NCBI GenBank assembly: GCA_964017235.1
Contig: OZ024935.1
Location: 5,518,001-5,582,000, forward strand
From: Sabellastarte sp. h YS-2021
Taxonomy: Eukaryota > Annelida > Polychaeta > Sabellida > Sabellidae
DNA length: 64,000 bases
Reading direction: 5' to 3'
Of the stretch, positions 39,101-45,100 are shown in pieces. Position numbers and translations under genes: made by a program. The notes beneath the pieces are model-generated. The model was not told the origin of the DNA and did no database searches. It saw nothing but the letters and a program-made list of their open reading frames with translations. Every line of letters begins with the position of its first letter. Position 1 is the stretch's first letter.

Positions 39101-42100
39101 GACTTTGTATTGACAATGTAGAACTCTTCCTTTTGACTGGCTGCTTTGTACTGTATGCTCATTGTGCACACACCCTTCACCTCCAATGTGTCACCACTGT
39201 AGCTCGTCAGCTTTGTGTTAGTTTTTCGGACTGACATTTTGCAGTTCATTTTTTTCCACAGTTTATGTGGAATCACATTAACTTGAGCTCCGGTGTCAAG
39301 TTTGAAGTGAATCTCTTTCTTTTTGTTGCCAACTTCCCAAACTTTCACTGGCACAAACACTTCATTTTCTGCCTTTTGGGTGGTGACCTCTCCAATGTGG
39401 AATTCATCCTGTGAGTCTTCTGAGTCATCAGAGTTGTCTTGAATAGTGTGGATTGTTTCTTTTGCTCTGCACACAGAAGCAAAGTGGTTAAGTTTACCAC
39501 ACTTGTGGCATTCCTGTCTCATTGCAGGACATGGTTTTTGTTTTGTGTGGCTGTATCCACACCGACCACATTCTGGTGCGTTTCTCCTTGTGGGCCTTCT
39601 CTCTGTGGTTGCCTCATTTCGCCGTTTATGATCGTCTTGTGATCTCTGAGTTTGTTTTGTGCGGTGTGTAGGCCTTTTCTTTAATGCATGGACATCGTCT
39701 TGTTTTGCCTCAATAGTTTTCAGCTGCTGCTTTGAAGCCTCGTGTGTTTGTGCTATCTCTATAGCTTTTTCTAGTGTCAAAGCATTACCTTTGTTAATCA
39801 ACTTCTCCCTTATTGTTGAACTTGTGACACCAAACACAATTCTGTCTCTGATCATTTTGTCAGCATCATTGTAAGCACAGTCTTGCACTAGCAATTTGAG
39901 ATCAGTGACAAAGCTTTCAAATGCTTCACCATTTGACTGTACTCTTGCGTGGAACTTGTATCTGGCAAATACTTCATTCGACTGTGGAGTAACATGCGCC
40001 TTGTACTTATCATAGTACGTTTTTAGCAGCTTTGCCTCAGCATCTGTGAGAGTCCAAGTGCTTCTGATGTCCCTGCCCTTTTCTCCAACCCAAATCAGTA
40101 GGTAACTGATTTTTACAATTTCGGATTTTCCAGCTAAGGGTCCAGGGAACATCAGCTGGACATGTGTTTCAAATTTTTTCCATTGTTCTGGGAGGTTCTG
40201 GGACTCCCAGTTCATACACGGGACTTGTACTGTGTTATCCATGTCTTTATTTAACTGTTTTATCCAATATTTGTTTGACACACCTTTCTTTTACACAGTT
40301 TCTTCTGACACCATGTATTATCCTTGGGTTCATAAGAGCATTCAGAGAAACACGTCTATACACTACTATATTTATTAGAAGACTGAATCAGTAAACTGTA
40401 GATATAAGCTGTATCATCAGTAAGCTGGTACTATACAAAAACTGGAGTGGACATGTAGATGCAACTGTTACATAAGTCAACCATTATTCCATGGGATCTT
40501 AAATCCTTTGGAGGTTTATTTTAAGTCACCAATCTTGTAAAGTTATGGTGACCTTACATGTACTAAGTTCTTTAACTTTAAGTTCACCGCCATTGTAAAG
40601 TTTAGGTGAACTTAAGTATTTACTTTATCTTCATAACTATATACAACTTTAACTTCTCTAACTTTAAGTTCACCGTCATTGTAAAGTTTAGGTGACCTTA
40701 AGTATTAAATTTATCTTTATAATTGTATACTAATTATTTATCATATACACAGTAGTAGTCTCATTTATCCTTATGTATACTCAAGTTAATGTACTGTTAT
40801 TTGTGTAATAAACTCACTTGCTCCGCAGTACTTGTATTTCTTCCTGCCTGGGTAGGGGGGGGGGACTGTAGATTTCTTACTCTAACAATCTACAACTGAA
40901 TGGGTTTTTCTACCTTTGTTTCTGATTCACTTTGCTTTGTACTAGCATATGACATCTTTGTAAGGGTTCATATTTCTTTTGCTTATCTCTGTTGACGTTT
41001 GACACAAATCAGAAAAGTTATAGCCCAGACAAGATTCTTTAACTCAAGGTCGCCATGGCAAGGTCAAATTCAAATCAAGGTCACACCATGACGTTGCACA
41101 CTTACACCCCCAACCAATGTAATCAGATCGGGGTTATATTTTCATTAAAAATGCTGTCACGTAATGGATCAGCCCTTTTCCAAACTGATCCGGATCTGAT
41201 TTGGAAACCCAGAATTGTTATTAAAATTAGGAAATTAAGTGTTCGAAATGAAGTGTTGACCCTTCGGAGTCACCCCTATTTTTCAGCACTATACCTGTGG
41301 GCGAGCATTAGTGCATTCACAGACACTGCTTGTTTTGTACTATGATATTGTCTTGACTAGGGATGGGTCTGTATCAAAAATGTGTAGATCCGGAGGTCGC
41401 CAATGCAAAACTGTACCGATTTCAGGACCTTGCATTTTAGTACACCCCAACCAAATATGAATTTTTTCCTCTTACTACATGGTAATAAAAAGTCCCAAAA
41501 TGCACAAAATATGAGTTAAAGTGTGTAATTTCTTCAAATTTGTGGTTTGTTTAAAGTATTTTAAAGTATGTACTGATAAGTGAGAATAACGTTATACAGT
41601 GTTGTAACCAAAACTTGGTATTTTCTGCTCAACACACTCGCTATAATAGTCTGCAAATGCAGGAAATATAGCACAAAAGCTTATAATTTCTTCACATATT
41701 GGGTATGTTTCTAATATCTTAACTATTCCTTATATCATATGTGTTGACAAGCGAAGTGGTGGTTTTGAAATGTAGTCATCCTATTTGAGTAAAATGCTCT
41801 CGATACCGGGGCCTACCGACCCATCCCTAGTCTTAACTTACCTGAGATCCCAGCTCCACCCTCCTCTGCTGACCACGCCAGAGCTGCCAGAATACTCCAG
41901 AGTCCACTGGTCTATCTGGTCCACTTCAGGCTGTAGAAGACATACCAGTGGGTATATTGTTCATCAATATCTGACAATATCTGTTACTTTGGGACAGGAA
42001 ACTGAAATTCCCTTTTACCAATATTTTAACTTTGGTCATTTCAATTGTTTACTTACCGTGAATTATTTGTGACTTAAAAAATCTAAAAATTTTCATTTTA

Positions 42101-45100
42101 TGGTGTTTCATATTTGTGGAAGTAAAATCAATTGGTGAGATAAAGTCACTCATGTTAATACCTCTAATTTGAAAAACTTTTATAAGCCCTCTTCTCCAAC
42201 ATCAGACAGTCTCTAAGATGTAGAGTAAGAAATCTAAAATTCGCCACATATCTGAAATTTGCCACATGTGAAAATACTAATAAAATAAATGAATTGTGGT
42301 GAGATTTGTTGACTGTATAGTAAATTAAGGCTTTATGAACTGAAAAATACCAATTTTTAGACAAAAACATCATTTTCTTCATAAAATTAACTAAGGTTTT
42401 AGAGGTGGCGAATTTTAGATTCCTGGCGAATTTTAGATTTCTTACCCTAATTATACATAAACATATTGAATACAAGTCAGTCCAGTAATAAAGCATGCTC
42501 TTACTAGAGAAGGTAAAGGCAGGTTAAGTGGCCAGAACATAGAGGCTTTTGCAGTCAGATTTTTTCATTCAAGATTTTGGGTGCATTATAGTGGGTGGAC
42601 GATTAGACCAACGTTCGATCAATCGTCGGTGTCATGGTACACTTGCGTTCGGTCACTGATAACTTCTAGAAATCGATTAAATCTCACCCTTCTTTATGTG
42701 TCTCAATATCCACATATTTTTTATATTTTGGGCAGTTTGCAGAACTTTCCTTCAATAAATTAACAGATTTCTCGCGAATTTTGAGTTTGTTTACAACTAC
42801 CGCCATATTTACCGAAAGTGGGTGCTTCTGGTAGCTTCTATATGTCGGAAACACCGTTATTCTTACCGGATTGAACTACACTTTATCCCGGAAAGTGTTT
42901 CATGACATTGGAGTTAAAAAGTCGATTATGGGTCGATCATCGGTCGGAAAAATGGACGAATAATCGACCAATAAAAATTGAAGCAATTCCACTCACTAGT
43001 GCATTATAGTCAAAACTATGACCAAAATGTTTGACACATGAGTGAAAAGGTGAAACTGCCAAGTACTTCCTAGTCTATGGTGGAAGTACATCAGCCATTT
43101 TAGGGAGGAGAATGCAATTTAAAAATAATATGACGCTATAATTTGACATTAAATATCATTTAATATTTAAATGCAATTTCAAATACTAAAATGCACCATT
43201 TCACTGGTACATGTGCCTCATTTTCCAAAAATTAGTAAAATACATTATATATTTTAAAAATATCACAAGTTGTACACAAAACAGCTGTACAAGTTATCAA
43301 CTCCTCATATACCTAGAAGAAAAATTCTTCCTAAATATGAACATTGATGATCAAGATTATAAAGTATTTATAAAAATACTGTGTCATGACGTATTAGAAA
43401 TGATATAGAAACTAACACTTTTGGTATCATTCTGAAATCCAGGAAGCAATATCATTTGATCTTGAATATGAATAATATTTATATGATCCCTAATATTGCC
43501 ATATAAAGCAACCCTTACCTGTATGATGGTCTTTGGGTTCTTCTTGATCTCGTATAACATGGGTTCTGCCCAGTTGATATTCACCTCAGTGTGTGCATCT
43601 TGGAACATAATCACCTCCCCTCTGGCCAGGTCGGCACCCAACATACGGGCCCGGATCAGACCCTCCCGCTTACTGGTGGTAACCAGCTTGACCTGCAGAT
43701 ATAGACTGACTCCTTGATTTGTGATTTACCATGACTTTCTGTAAAACCATACAGGCGGGTATCATAATGGGTAGTTTAGGGGTGGAGGAAACCTGTGTAT
43801 ACAAGATGGTGGACCAAACAGAATAAATTACCACCTTAAGTTAGTTTACCATTACCAACAACCACAGTTTATCTGAAAAACAAACTGAAGACTCATCTTC
43901 TTACATTTACCTTAACATTACCACACCTCTCTCTCTCTGTGCAGATGCTGTTTATGGGGATGTCAGTAAAACATTCTAAATTGTATTATAATAATTATCT
44001 TATGATTAGCCCAACTGTATTTTTTTATCTCAACTAAGAATTTTCAAAGGCATTCATAAAACGTGTTAGCAAGGAAGATCTTTTTTTTTATGCAACCGCT
44101 GTGGCTTTCTGTGTTATGTGACTTTATTTGTATACTTTATGCAGTAACACAGTGTATACCCTGTTTGTGGAATCTTAGTTGTCATCACATTTATTTGACA
44201 CATGGATCTGAAATGGATAGGTTTTGCAGTTGAAAATGTTCTAGCCAATTACAACATAAAAGAAACTACTCTAGAAAGTTTTTAACTGGTCACATCCAGT
44301 TAGTTTTACAGTTATGACCAATGATAGGACTAAGACACGTCGTGAATGGTACCAAGGATGTCAGAAATGATTTTTACCCCACAGCCCTTAAGGGCTGTTG
44401 GGGTATTGTTTTCACCCATGGTGTCCGGATGGGTGGGCGGGCGGCGGGAAATAGTTTGTCCGGGCTGTATCTCAGAAACCGTAAGGTGTAGGAAGTTGAT
44501 ACATGGTAGGGACATTGGTTAGGGGGTGTAGCTGTGCAACTTCATGGTCTGACCTTGATTTGACCTTTGACCTTGCCGTAGTGACCTTGAGTTTGAAAAT
44601 CTTGTCCGGGCTATATCTCGGAAACTGTAAGGTGTAGGAAGTTGATACTTGGTAGGGACATTGGTTAGGGGGTGTAGTTGTGCAACGTCATAGTCTGACC
44701 TTGATTTGACCTTTGACCTTGCCGTAGTGACCTTGACCTATAAAATCTTGTCCGGGCTATATCTCGGAAACCGTAAGGTGTATTGGTAGGGATATTGGTT
44801 AGGGGGTGTAGGTGTGCAATGTTATGGTCTGACCTTGATTTGACCTTTGACCTTGCCGTAGTGACCTTGACCTATAAAATGTTGTCCGGGCTATATCTCG
44901 GAAACTGTAAGGCTTGGGAAGTTGATATTTGGTAGGGACATTGGTTAGGGGGTGTAGGTGTGCAGCGTCATGGTCTGACCTTGATTTGACCTTTAAACCT
45001 TGCCGTAGTGACCTTGACCTATAAAATGCTGTCTGGGCTATATCTCAGAAACCGTAAGGTGTAGGAAGTTGATACTTGGTAGGGATATTGATTAGGGGGT

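Larger units (their letters stand above)
35479..40472 (-). mobile_element. Ty3/gypsy LTR retrotransposon, full-length and young
   Basis: Two 159-bp LTRs (35479-35637 and 40314-40472), each TGTA...TACA, differ at one base. Exact 5-base duplication TAAGT (35474-35478, 40473-40477). A single uninterrupted gag-pol frame lies between. Inserted in the 3' non-coding part of the DIRS element. The near-identity of the LTRs points to a recent insertion. Confidence 0.97.
29922..40868 (+). mobile_element. DIRS-type tyrosine-recombinase retrotransposon (about 5.9 kb without nested gypsy)
   Basis: Gene order gag-like, RT-RNase H, tyrosine recombinase. Near both ends lie inverted segments: CAGTCCCCTACCCTGGCAGG (29949-29968) and the inverse of CAGTCC(C)n-TACCCAGGCAGG (to 40868). 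Inverted ends are typical of DIRS elements, which insert by recombinase rather than integrase. No target duplication beyond about 2 bases is seen. The stretch 40478-40868 is its 3' end, with a roughly 100-bp duplicated AACTTTAAGTTCACCG segment and AATAAA near 40808. Confidence 0.85.
29708..40882 (-). mobile_element. TA-target MITE (225-bp family), split by DIRS insertion
   Basis: The left part 29708-29921 and right part 40870-40882 together equal one copy of the MITE seen whole at 42223-42447 and 46974-47198, in reverse orientation. TA flanks both outer ends. The 10.9 kb between is a later DIRS insertion with its own nested gypsy element. Confidence 0.88.
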
